A stretch of DNA of 24,049 nt. It comes from CAYUIS01 sp964444825 (GTDB lineage Bacteria > Chloroflexota > Anaerolineae > B4-G1). The position numbers were made by a program, and so were the translations under genes. The stretch is taken from contig CAYUIS010000077.1 in NCBI GenBank assembly GCA_964444825.1, positions 1 through 24,049 on the forward strand, given 5' to 3'. The notes under the pieces were generated by a model. The model was not told the DNA's origin and ran no database searches. It saw only the letters and a list, made by a program, of their open reading frames with translations. Positions 14,759 through 22,231 of this stretch are shown one piece after another (position 1 is the first letter of the stretch; every line of letters starts with the position of its first letter).

Positions 14759-15358
14759 GGCGACCTTTTTCTCCCGTTGCCTGGCGCGGCGGCCGACCCA
14801 GGCGGTGCGAAAGTCCTCCAATTGGCGTGAGAGCGCCATCCAATCCTCGACGACGAAGACGAACCCCGGAGTGTCAGGTGTCAGGACGTAGGGGCTGAAC
14901 CACAGGCGCAGCCATCTCCTGCTGGCCGGGAACTTGGAGAGCCTGACCACCAGCACGGTCCTGCCCCAGTACGGACCCAGCCAATTTCGCCGGGCTGCTT
15001 TTTCCTCGGCGGGGTTAAAGACGTTGTTAAAGGGTTGGGGGACCACTTCCTTGATCCGCCCGTAGGAGATGACAAGTGGGTAGATCGGGGTCTGGATGCG
15101 CAGGTTATTGGATCTGCATTGCACCCAGGTCAGCCGGCGAGCCATAAAGGTAAAGACCAGGATAAACAGAGCGATGAGGCCCGGAACGAGGGCCAGAGCG
15201 CGGTACAGGGGATGAGTGATGAGGAGAAGCGGCATGAACCACCACAACACGACCGACGCTGGTATGATCAGGAAACACGGCATGGCCCAGCGCTTCCACA
15301 TCCGCTCATAGATCAGGAGGCGAAATCGTTTTCCGCTGCGATGTTGTGTCTTGGCCAT
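14744..15358 (-). CDS. Two-TM membrane protein in the actin-like operon, unknown
   Basis: The product is 204 residues. A basic N-terminus (MAKTQHRSGKRFRLLIYERM) precedes two predicted membrane helices at about 25-46 and 53-72. The cytoplasmic remainder, about 73-204, contains 'NNLRIQTPIYPLVISYGRIKEV', a pattern reminiscent of bacterial PH-like (YdbT/bPH) domains, and ends in a basic helix. PH-likeness is a weak impression, not an assignment. The start at ATG 15358 is chosen because it lies 7 nt after the stop of the upstream gene; a longer in-frame reading from 15460 would cover that gene's coding sequence. Third gene after the actin-like and RHH-like genes, so it could anchor that apparatus at the membrane; that is inference. 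Confidence 0.75.
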   Translation of the reverse strand: MAKTQHRSGKRFRLLIYERMWKRWAMPCFLIIPASVVLWWFMPLLLITHPLYRALALVPGLIALFILVFTFMARRLTWVQCRSNNLRIQTPIYPLVISYGRIKEVVPQPFNNVFNPAEEKAARRNWLGPYWGRTVLVVRLSKFPASRRWLRLWFSPYVLTPDTPGFVFVVEDWMALSRQLEDFRTAWVGRRARQREKKVADRAW

Positions 15359-15365
15359 TAGTCTC

Positions 15366-15656
15366 TCACTTGAATAGTGAATCCAACCGCCGGGCTGACT
15401 CTGGGTCCTCCCGTATCGCTGGTTCGGGCTTGGGCTCCACCGGCTGGCCCGATATGCCATCCCGCACGTTTCGCAAGTCGTCCGCCAGCAGCCGGGCCAG
15501 CTCTTCCCATTCCTTTAATCGTCGCTGTCCCTCGCTGGCGGCTTTGATCAGTCGCACCACCGCCTCAGCGGGGTCGCGCTGGGCCGCCAGCCACCGGGCG
15601 GCCCGGCGGTGATCGGCACTGTCTGGATCAAAGTTCAGGTGAATGGTCGCACTCAT
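15366..15656 (-). CDS. Small ParR-like ribbon-helix-helix protein (putative)
   Basis: The product is 96 residues. The first 40 (MSATIHLNFDPDSADHRRAA, then RWLAAQRDPAEAVVRLIKAA) show a beta strand followed by two helices. That layout, with the 'F/NPD...D...WL' and 'VV/IRxIKAA' pattern, resembles ParR/StbB-type RHH adaptors found next to ParM actins. Residues 41-70 are a charged helix (EGQRRLKEWEELARLLADDL) and the last 25 are Pro/Glu/Arg-rich. In ParMRC systems the RHH dimer binds the centromere and the C-terminus contacts the filament tip. The gene starts 24 nt after the actin-like stop and ends 7 nt before the membrane-protein gene, so it is solidly in the operon. The assignment combines weak sequence resemblance with strong context. 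Confidence 0.62.
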   Translation of the reverse strand: MSATIHLNFDPDSADHRRAARWLAAQRDPAEAVVRLIKAASEGQRRLKEWEELARLLADDLRNVRDGISGQPVEPKPEPAIREDPESARRLDSLFK

Positions 15657-15680
15657 CTTCCAGCCACTTTTCCGCGTTTG

Positions 15681-17555
15681 CTACTTCTCAAAGGTCGCCG
15701 GTCGCTGGCCAAAGCGGTACAGCCCTTCGACGTTGGCCCAGAACGCGTCGTCCACCAGACGGGCGTGGGGATATATCTGGCGGATCCCGTCGTACAGGTG
15801 CGGCCCGCCCCCGCCGCTGACCAGGATCATGTCCAGCCCTAGAGCCGAGCCCCACAGATCACGAGCACGGGCGATGACGGCGGCCTGCATCTCGGCGACG
15901 GCTGGATCGATCAATGACTGTAACGATATTGGTTCACCGCGTATCCGTATTTCTCTATCCTGCACGACCCGATCCGCCTCGTGAGGCGTCAGTTCCAGCG
16001 TGTATTGGTCACCCAATGCCATCTGCAACTGGGTGATTACCTTGCTCCAACCAATACTGATAGACCCACTCGCCCGTTGGACGTAGCGCAGCTCGTCGGA
16101 GACGATAAAGTCGGTGGTGTAGGTGCCTACGTCGATAATGCCCACACGTCCCCTCTCCATATCGCCGTTGGCGATCTTGCCGCGCTCGCTCAGCAGTTCT
16201 CGAAATAGGGAGCCAAAGGGCTGTGGTGCGACAAAAACGGATTCGACCGATATCTTTGTCGTGCGATCAGTGGTGAAACGATGAACGCCCTCGAAGGACT
16301 TGACGACGTTAGGCCGGTCGCCGAAAAAGGCCACCGGCAGACCGGTGATCACGTTGAGGTGCTCGGCTTCAGGTACCAGCTTGGCCAGCTCGACCAGGGT
16401 GGCGACGAAAAGCATCTTGTACGTGTCATCGTGCACCCGGCTGCGGTCAAAGATGGCGGATTGGATCCGGCTCTGGAGCACCGCCTGATTGCCGTAGAAG
16501 AAGCGCCAGTCGCCATATTGGACCGCGTGTTCCTCACTGCCTCCGATCAGGTCGGTGGCAAAGTGAATCTCCTCAGCAGTGCCCACCACGCTCGGGAATG
16601 AGAAATGGAGATTGTCGGGACCCACTCCTTTGGTATAGCCATACCCAATGTCAATCGAGAGTATCATTGCCGAGGGTCTCCTTGTCTTGGATACTTTCCT
16701 AGCCGCAGGTGCGGCAGGTTCCGCCCTCTTTACTCTTTTCGGTTTGGGTTTCTCGACTTGAGGCTCCTCAGCCTCAGGCTGATCAACTCTGGATTCCGAA
16801 GCGACTTTTGTGATAGGTTGCAACGCCATACCGTGCACCGCACGTGGGACGGCAGGTGCTGCTGCAACTGGCTCGGGTGCGTCGTCGGTTTCCTCTGTTC
16901 CTCCTGCCTCGACTATGGGTTCTGACAGGGGTATGGTGATCTCTATTGGTGCAAGCGGAGTCGCTGACCAGCCGGGTATGTAACGCCAATAGGATGGGCC
17001 CTGATGGCAGGGTAGTGGTTTGATTTGCTCCTCGGCCAAACGGTCGGCCAGCCCCGTATCTATGCCCAGGGTGTCCCTCTGGTACAGGTAGATGCGGAAA
17101 CTGTGACGTCCGTCGCCAAGGACCCAACGGCGGCCCTCTTTGCGCGCCTCCAGACCTGTCTGGCGCGCCAACGTCTCATCAAGCTGCGCGGCCAGCTTGG
17201 CAATGTGTTCGGTGGGAAAGACAAAGTGGACTGGCTGGCCGTCGGGACCCAACAAGCCTGGCCGGTCGATGGCAGGCAGCGGTGTGCCCTCGCTCACCAC
17301 GGAGTAGTTGCGCGCCAAGAGGGAACCGGGCACAAGCGCGACCGCCTGTGGCCTCTCAGCATCCCCGTCCCAGTTGTGAGCCAACCACGGCCACGGCTCC
17401 GCCTTGCGGAAACCAGCGCTCCCAGCCATCACAACCTGGTACAGCACGTCATCGGGGCTCACAAAGAGCGTGCCCTCCGGCAGCGTTGCCGTGGAGACGG
17501 TTTCTCGGTCGTGGTTTGTGTGCGACCTGCCGGCCGGTCGGGGCTGGTCGTTCAT
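15681..17555 (-). CDS. ParM-like actin-family ATPase with long N-terminal extension
   Basis: The product is 624 residues. From residue 297 it is an actin-like ATPase of the ParM/Alp/StbA branch: phosphate-1 loop MILSIDIGYGYTKG (297-310), 'NVITGLPVAFFGDR', phosphate-2 loop GIIDVGTYTTDFIV (near 472), and the adenosine motif LVSGGGGPHLYDGI (near 577). Residues 1-296 form an unfamiliar region: a globular part at about 25-215 (LPEGTLFVSPDDVLYQVVMA, HFVFPTEHIAKLAAQLDETL) and a linker rich in Pro, Glu and Lys at about 215-295. Typical ParM is about 320-360 residues, so the extension almost doubles it. The ATG at 17555 has GAGGG 5 nt upstream. Internal Met297 lacks a ribosome-binding site, so a single fused product is likely. 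Actin-like proteins of this branch form filaments that move DNA; what this one moves is not known. Confidence 0.85.
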   Translation of the reverse strand: MNDQPRPAGRSHTNHDRETVSTATLPEGTLFVSPDDVLYQVVMAGSAGFRKAEPWPWLAHNWDGDAERPQAVALVPGSLLARNYSVVSEGTPLPAIDRPGLLGPDGQPVHFVFPTEHIAKLAAQLDETLARQTGLEARKEGRRWVLGDGRHSFRIYLYQRDTLGIDTGLADRLAEEQIKPLPCHQGPSYWRYIPGWSATPLAPIEITIPLSEPIVEAGGTEETDDAPEPVAAAPAVPRAVHGMALQPITKVASESRVDQPEAEEPQVEKPKPKRVKRAEPAAPAARKVSKTRRPSAMILSIDIGYGYTKGVGPDNLHFSFPSVVGTAEEIHFATDLIGGSEEHAVQYGDWRFFYGNQAVLQSRIQSAIFDRSRVHDDTYKMLFVATLVELAKLVPEAEHLNVITGLPVAFFGDRPNVVKSFEGVHRFTTDRTTKISVESVFVAPQPFGSLFRELLSERGKIANGDMERGRVGIIDVGTYTTDFIVSDELRYVQRASGSISIGWSKVITQLQMALGDQYTLELTPHEADRVVQDREIRIRGEPISLQSLIDPAVAEMQAAVIARARDLWGSALGLDMILVSGGGGPHLYDGIRQIYPHARLVDDAFWANVEGLYRFGQRPATFEK

Positions 17556-17596
17556 GGTTCCCTCGCAAATCGCTGGATAAGGCCAGGATGACGATA

Positions 17597-17625
17597 AGTA
17601 TACCACGAATTGCGGCGGGAGAAAA
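17597..17625 (-). promoter_or_regulatory. Probable promoter of the actin-like operon
   Basis: The minus strand has TATACT at 17602-17597 (5/6 match) with a weak TTTTCT -35 at 17625-17620, 17-nt spacer. The predicted transcript start near 17590 leaves a leader of about 35 nt before ATG 17555. Confidence 0.45.
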
Positions 17626-17647
17626 TCGCCGAGTCCCGGTCAAAGCA

Positions 17648-17675
17648 TTGACTTCTGACGGGGATGGGCTATACT
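17648..17675 (+). promoter_or_regulatory. Sigma70-like promoter of the SH3 protein gene
   Basis: TTGACT (17648-17653) and TATACT (17670-17675) are separated by 16 nt. The transcript start near 17682 gives a leader of about 69 nt to ATG 17751. It is divergent from the actin-like operon. Confidence 0.7.
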
Positions 17676-17750
17676 ACGCCCATTCAGTGGTGGATAGCCG
17701 GTGAGCGCGCACAAGGCTACGCGTAATTCGGTCGTTCAGGAGGATTGTTG

Positions 17751-18683
17751 ATGCAGCAGGATCTGTATCCCCAGCCTAAGCGGGTTGTCACCATTCTGAT
17801 CATTGTGGGGTGGCTGCTCGCCGTGGCGGTGGGCGCTGTGCTTATCTGGTTTGGCTTCAAGTGGAGCCAATTGGAGGGGCCGGCGAGTGAGCCCTCGCCA
17901 CCAGCAGAGACCCTTCCCGCGGCGACACAGGTGGTGGCCTCGCCGACGGTGATGGTCGTGTTTCCATCGCCGACGCCGATTCCTATGCTGCCGACAGCTA
18001 CGCCGCTGCCGGTGGCCTCGCCGTTGCCGACGGTGCCTCCGGCAACTCCAACCGGCGCCGTTCCGTTTGTCGTGGCTGGTGACAAGGGGGTGAACGTCCG
18101 TGGTGGGCCGGGCACCAACTATGCGCTCCTGGGCTACCTCGAACCGTCCGCTCAGGCCGATCTGACCGGTCGGTACAGCGACTGGTGGCAGATCTCTTAT
18201 AGCGGCGCGTCGGCTTGGGTATTTGGCGAGCTTGTCACTGCTTCCAACGCGGACAACGTGCCCCAGGTCCAACCGCCGCCTGCCCCCCCCCCACCTACCG
18301 CTGTCCCGGCGACCGCCGTACCGACAGCGCCGCCACCGACGGCGGCGCCGTCCGACTTCCGTGGGTTGGTACCCGACGGATTTCAGGTGGAGGGCGCGCC
18401 TGGGCCGTACGGGGCTGCCAGCGATATTTGGTTCAATATCTGGTTACACAACACTGACGGAATGATCGAGTATCAGGCATTGGGAGTGTTTGTGGAGGAG
18501 ACGGGCCAGTTCCAGAAGAGCTATACCTATTCGCACTTTGAGCCCGGGCAGAAATTCGACCATCACGATCATATCAACCAGTTCACTCTGGGGTCTGGCA
18601 CGTACCATCTTTCGCTGATGATCTGCTTCGACGACGGTTACTGCCCCAAGATGTGGGGACCGGTGGAGGTGGTCGTCCAGTAG
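17751..18683 (+). CDS. Membrane-anchored SH3-domain protein
   Basis: The product is 310 residues. One N-terminal transmembrane helix (about 12-36, VVTILIIVGWLLAVAVGAVL) would place the rest outside the membrane. A Pro/Thr/Ala-rich linker (45-105) leads to a bacterial SH3 domain (SH3_3 type) at about 106-165: KGVNVRGGPGTNYALLGYL and 'WWQISYSGASAWVFGELV'. A second Pro-rich linker (about 175-203) is followed by a beta-rich C-terminal domain (about 205-310) with 'DIWFNIWLHNTDG' and a His-rich 'FDHHDHINQF', ending in 'GPVEVVVQ'. Bacterial SH3 domains often bind cell-wall or other surface ligands. AGGAGG 7 nt before ATG 17751 supports the start over an upstream TTG. It shares an intergenic region with the actin-like operon. 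Confidence 0.83.
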   Translation: MQQDLYPQPKRVVTILIIVGWLLAVAVGAVLIWFGFKWSQLEGPASEPSPPAETLPAATQVVASPTVMVVFPSPTPIPMLPTATPLPVASPLPTVPPATPTGAVPFVVAGDKGVNVRGGPGTNYALLGYLEPSAQADLTGRYSDWWQISYSGASAWVFGELVTASNADNVPQVQPPPAPPPPTAVPATAVPTAPPPTAAPSDFRGLVPDGFQVEGAPGPYGAASDIWFNIWLHNTDGMIEYQALGVFVEETGQFQKSYTYSHFEPGQKFDHHDHINQFTLGSGTYHLSLMICFDDGYCPKMWGPVEVVVQ

Positions 18684-18729
18684 GCCAGTTTGACGGGGTA
18701 GGGGCGGCTATGGGTGTGTGTCGTCGCTC

Positions 18730-21015
18730 CTATCCCTGCGTCACCAGCGGCAGCCACACAAAGCGGGCCCTCACTACCACCTCCCGGCGCGTCAAGGGCC
18801 CTAGAACGCTCCCCGAAATCTCGACGATGTTCATCAGCGGAGCGCCGAGAGGCGTCGCCGTGGGAGAGAGCACGTAGGTCACCCGCGCTTCGTTGCCTGG
18901 CGGGACTGCACCGGCCCAGTGCAAGGTGTAGGGGGGAATCAGCGTCAGGCCGGCGTCAGCCGTCAGCGTGTGCGTCAGCAGGTGCATGCCGGCCGGGAGC
19001 GTGTCGATCAATGTCGCATTGGCTGTGAGGTTGCCGGTGTTGCTGATGCGGATGGTGTAGGAAACGGTCCGGTCGTCGGAAAAGAAACGGGGCGTGGCCG
19101 ACTTACGGGACGTAACCAGCACCGGGGCTGGATCGGTCAGTACCGTCGTAAACGCCTGTCCCCACTCCTGATCCGTATAGACCCCCTGGTTGGCGTGCAC
19201 GTCCCGGGCGCGCGCACGGAAAAAGTACGTGTGTCCGTGTATGCCGGAGAACACGGCGGAGGTCGCGGTGGTGTTTGTCAACCAGTCCCTCCAGGCTCCC
19301 TTGTATCCCTCCCGCACCTGCACGTCGTAAGCGTCTATGCCCGTCCAGCCATCCTGGCCGCTCCAGGTGACGGGGAAATCGCTGGTTTCCACCCACTGGT
19401 CCAGTGTTTCGATCGAAGAGTTTGGAGGCAGGCAATCGCGGGGGTTGATGGCCGCCAGGACGTGGTCGGTTTTGTCAAGGTATACGATGGCCATACGCTC
19501 CGGCGGTCGCCCCTGGTCCCCTGCTGATACCACCACCGGGTCGCCAGGGCCGATCTCGGGAAGCTCCCAGGCCCCCAGTTGGGTACAATCGTCCCGATCC
19601 CAAACGTAGAGGGTACTGTCGCCTCCTGGTTGGCGCGTGGTGGCGTGAACGCCGATGGTAAAGCGCCCGCCGCTATGTTGCACGCCAAGCGTGGCCTCCG
19701 TCGTCGCCGTGCTCAGTTGACCGATGCCGCTGACCGGGTACCAGTGTTCCGTCCAGGCCAGCGATTGACCGGCTGCGATGGTCGTCTGTTCCCAAAAGGT
19801 CGGCGCGACGCCGCCGTGCAGTTCAAAGTAGGCGGAGCCGTCGTCAGTCCATTTGATGGAATCGACCAGCGTCGACCAGCCAAAGGCGAATCCCTTGCTG
19901 CCTCGAGCCACATCGGAGGAAAAGACCCGCACCACACCCTCGTTCGCGGCCGTGTCGTATACGCCGGCAAAGTCTGCCCCTGCCTGAGGATATTCGAAAA
20001 AGCCCAGCCATTCCCTCCAGTTGCCTAGCCGCGAAAAGTCTGTACCATAGTAGACCGGCCAACTGAACCGGTAGTCTGGGCCAGTTGGCGTGGTATCGTG
20101 CCCGGGCAGGCGGCGGTCCCCAGTGGAGTGGACAGACATCTCATCGGCGTTGAAGACAAGATTCAGGTGCTCACTGACGGTGTTGGCTGGACCGGGAGCC
20201 AGCATCCCGTTGGTCCAGTATTGGTAGTCGATAGCGTGCCCGGTGGGGTTCTCGATGCGGGGTGAGATGACCAGGTAGCCCCGATCCGCAGGCAGGTGCA
20301 CGCTGACGGCGGCCCGGATACGATCGGCGGCGCTGGTGTCGCGGAGCGTCACGGTGACCCCCGTTGTGGAGGTGACGACCTGGTGAGACCATGGCTCCCC
20401 CCATTCGTAGCCGTGCTCGTCCACCGGCAGGCACCACTCGATGCCCCCGACGGCCAGCCACCAGCCTTGATCCGCTGGCCCAAAAGGGGTGGGTTTGATG
20501 ACCGGGTTTTGGTAGAGTTCGTTGTGCCCGGTAGGCTTAAAGACCATCTGATAGATCCTGCCGCCCAGTTCGGGCATCAACGTGACGTACAGGAACTCGT
20601 TCTCCAGCACCAGCAGTTGGTAGTTGCGATGAACCGGCAGTGGTCTGGCTCCATTGTAGGTGCTCCAGTGTAGCTTGGGGTAGGTCATGTTATAGGCTGG
20701 GGAGTAGGCCGCCGAGAGATGGTCTTTGTAGGGATATGTGGGAATGGAGAGGGTGGTGGTTGAGAAGGAGGCTGCACCGGGGGGTGGCGTCTGTTCGAAG
20801 GCAGCCTCAGCGAGCGCCGAAAGGTGTGTTTCGTCTCGCTCCGGTTGGACCTGTGGTCTGACCTTGCGGAGCGCCGAACCGTTCGAATCTCTGGGTCCGG
20901 GTTCACCGAGGTCGTTGGATGCGCTGGAGCAGGCAGATCCAGGGTGTGACGTGCTGCTGCTGCCCAGAAGGGCCAGCAGCGTCAGGAGCACCCAGAATCG
21001 CTGGCGGTATCTCAC
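18730..21015 (-). CDS. Secreted DUF5107-like protein with FN3 and DUF11 domains
   Basis: The product is 761 residues from a GTG start. The signal peptide is MRYRQRFWVLLTLLALLGSS. A DUF5107-type region covers about 85-480, recognisable by 'YQLLVLENEFLYVTLMPELG', 'GGRIYQMVFKPTGHNELYQN', 'QGWWLAVGGIEWCLPVDEHG' and 'YEWGEPW'; this family has a galactose-mutarotase-like beta-sandwich and often accompanies carbohydrate enzymes. An FN3-like or Ig-like region (about 540-630) and a DUF11-type domain (about 640-745, 'SYTIRISNTGNLTANATLID') follow. The C-terminus ends FVWLPLVTQG. Its start lies one base after the stop of the AIR-synthase-like gene, suggesting translational coupling. No enzymatic residues can be assigned; carbohydrate recognition outside the cell is the likeliest role, by family. 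Confidence 0.85.
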   Translation of the reverse strand: MRYRQRFWVLLTLLALLGSSSTSHPGSACSSASNDLGEPGPRDSNGSALRKVRPQVQPERDETHLSALAEAAFEQTPPPGAASFSTTTLSIPTYPYKDHLSAAYSPAYNMTYPKLHWSTYNGARPLPVHRNYQLLVLENEFLYVTLMPELGGRIYQMVFKPTGHNELYQNPVIKPTPFGPADQGWWLAVGGIEWCLPVDEHGYEWGEPWSHQVVTSTTGVTVTLRDTSAADRIRAAVSVHLPADRGYLVISPRIENPTGHAIDYQYWTNGMLAPGPANTVSEHLNLVFNADEMSVHSTGDRRLPGHDTTPTGPDYRFSWPVYYGTDFSRLGNWREWLGFFEYPQAGADFAGVYDTAANEGVVRVFSSDVARGSKGFAFGWSTLVDSIKWTDDGSAYFELHGGVAPTFWEQTTIAAGQSLAWTEHWYPVSGIGQLSTATTEATLGVQHSGGRFTIGVHATTRQPGGDSTLYVWDRDDCTQLGAWELPEIGPGDPVVVSAGDQGRPPERMAIVYLDKTDHVLAAINPRDCLPPNSSIETLDQWVETSDFPVTWSGQDGWTGIDAYDVQVREGYKGAWRDWLTNTTATSAVFSGIHGHTYFFRARARDVHANQGVYTDQEWGQAFTTVLTDPAPVLVTSRKSATPRFFSDDRTVSYTIRISNTGNLTANATLIDTLPAGMHLLTHTLTADAGLTLIPPYTLHWAGAVPPGNEARVTYVLSPTATPLGAPLMNIVEISGSVLGPLTRREVVVRARFVWLPLVTQG

Positions 21016-21016
21016 C

Positions 21017-22063
21017 TTACTCGAACAGCCGGGTGATCTCGTCTCTATCGAAGCGAGGCAATGGACGTTCGCCCGTCCCGCTCCGGAGCACGATGCCCCG
21101 TGCCCGCTCGACCACGTGGCCGATGCGTGATGCCGCGATGCCGGCTTCGGCCAGCGCGCTGCTTATCGCAACGGCGTCCTGGGGGGCCACAGCCAGCAGC
21201 AGGGTGCCGGAGGCGATCAGTCCCAGGGGATCCAGCCCCAGTTGTTGACAGAGGAAAAGAGTCTCGGGCATAACCGGGATGGAGGGTTCGTCGATAACCA
21301 AACCGACCCCGGCGGCCTCGGCCAGTTCCCACAGCCCGGTAGCCAACCCGCCCTCGGTGGGATCGTGCATCGCGCGCACGTCTCCGGCAGCCGTCGCTAC
21401 AGCCGCATCCCGAACGACGCTGATACCAGGATCGTATAGGAACCCCTGGCATCTTTCCAGCAGGGATTCGTCACCTTCGCTCAGGTCGCCCTCGGACAGG
21501 ATATCCGCTTTCTCCCTGGCGATGATGGCGGTCCCTTCCACCGCGATACCCTTGGTGACCAGGAGTACGTCGCCCGGGCGGGCTGCATCAGGCCGTACCA
21601 ATCGCTCGGGTGCTACTTCGCCCAGCATACAGCCGACGACGATAGGCCGGTCAATCCCGTGGGTGATCTCTGTGTGCCCGCCGACCAGACCCACGCCCAG
21701 TTCCGTACACGCCCCAGCGATCTGCTCGAATATCGTGTCCACGGATGTTCGGTCGGTCTGGGCTTCGGGGAGGAGCAGGGTGGCCAGAAACCAGCGCACC
21801 GTCGCGCCGGTGCAGGCGATGTCGTTGGCGTTGACGTGCACGGCGTACCAGCCGATCTTATCACTGACAAAGGTGATGGGATCGGTCTTGGCGACCAGGT
21901 ACCGACCTGCGCCTTTTCCGGCCGGATCGCTGAAGGCAATGACCGCCGCGTCCCGGCCCACGCCTGGCCCCAGGATAACACGCTTGTCGGAAGGTGCATG
22001 GTGGGCCAACAATTGGGCTAGGTGATCGGCGGGCAGCTTTCCCAGTGGATATGGCGTTTCCAT
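21017..22063 (-). CDS. AIR-synthase/HypE-like ATP-binding protein
   Basis: The product is 348 residues. The PurM-like fold shows in 'GPGVGRDAAVIAF', 'KTDPITFVSDKIGWYAVHVN', 'ANDIACTGATVRWFLATLLL', 'GLVGGHTEITHGIDRPIVVG' and 'HDPTEGGLATGLWELAEAAG', the order seen in the HypE/ThiL/SelD/PurM superfamily and closest to HypE. HypE dehydrates a thiocarboxamide on its C-terminal Cys to make the cyanide ligand of NiFe hydrogenases. Here the C-terminus is 'FDRDEITRLFE' with no Cys, and no hyp or hydrogenase genes are near, so it is not a functional HypE by that chemistry. ATG 22063 is the most likely start; a TTG at 22084 would add seven residues, and neither has a good ribosome-binding site. It is coupled to the DUF5107-like gene. 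Confidence 0.8.
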   Translation of the reverse strand: METPYPLGKLPADHLAQLLAHHAPSDKRVILGPGVGRDAAVIAFSDPAGKGAGRYLVAKTDPITFVSDKIGWYAVHVNANDIACTGATVRWFLATLLLPEAQTDRTSVDTIFEQIAGACTELGVGLVGGHTEITHGIDRPIVVGCMLGEVAPERLVRPDAARPGDVLLVTKGIAVEGTAIIAREKADILSEGDLSEGDESLLERCQGFLYDPGISVVRDAAVATAAGDVRAMHDPTEGGLATGLWELAEAAGVGLVIDEPSIPVMPETLFLCQQLGLDPLGLIASGTLLLAVAPQDAVAISSALAEAGIAASRIGHVVERARGIVLRSGTGERPLPRFDRDEITRLFE

Positions 22064-22107
22064 CGAACGTGGTCGAGTCCTCAAGTGTTGATCCAGCGCT
22101 TCTTTGC

Positions 22108-22136
22108 ATTCTACCCCATTTTGGTATGTGCGGCAA
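22108..22136 (-). promoter_or_regulatory. Probable promoter of the AIR-synthase-like/DUF5107 operon
   Basis: The minus strand has TTGCCG (22136-22131) and TAGAAT (22113-22108) with a 17-nt spacer. The transcript start near 22101 leaves about 38 nt to ATG 22063. Confidence 0.55.
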
Positions 22137-22150
22137 ATCTGGATCCGGAT

Positions 22151-22178
22151 TTGTCCATCTAGCTCCGTCAGTTATAAT
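22151..22178 (+). promoter_or_regulatory. Probable promoter of the membrane-subtilase gene
   Basis: TTGTCC (22151-22156) and a perfect TATAAT (22173-22178) have a 16-nt spacer. The predicted transcript start is near 22185, about 47 nt before ATG 22232. It is divergent from the 22108-22136 promoter. Confidence 0.65.
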
Positions 22179-22231
22179 TGAGGCCTGGATGCTCAATACG
22201 TTAGATACCAAGGTTGGAATGGAGGGTGTTG

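Noticed and set aside
16281..16601. 106-codon plus-strand open frame inside the actin-like gene
   Set aside because: Antisense to the conserved actin core; no independent support.
18684..18729. Terminator between the convergent SH3 and DUF5107 genes
   Set aside because: The 46-nt gap is G-rich with no clear inverted repeat or T-run.
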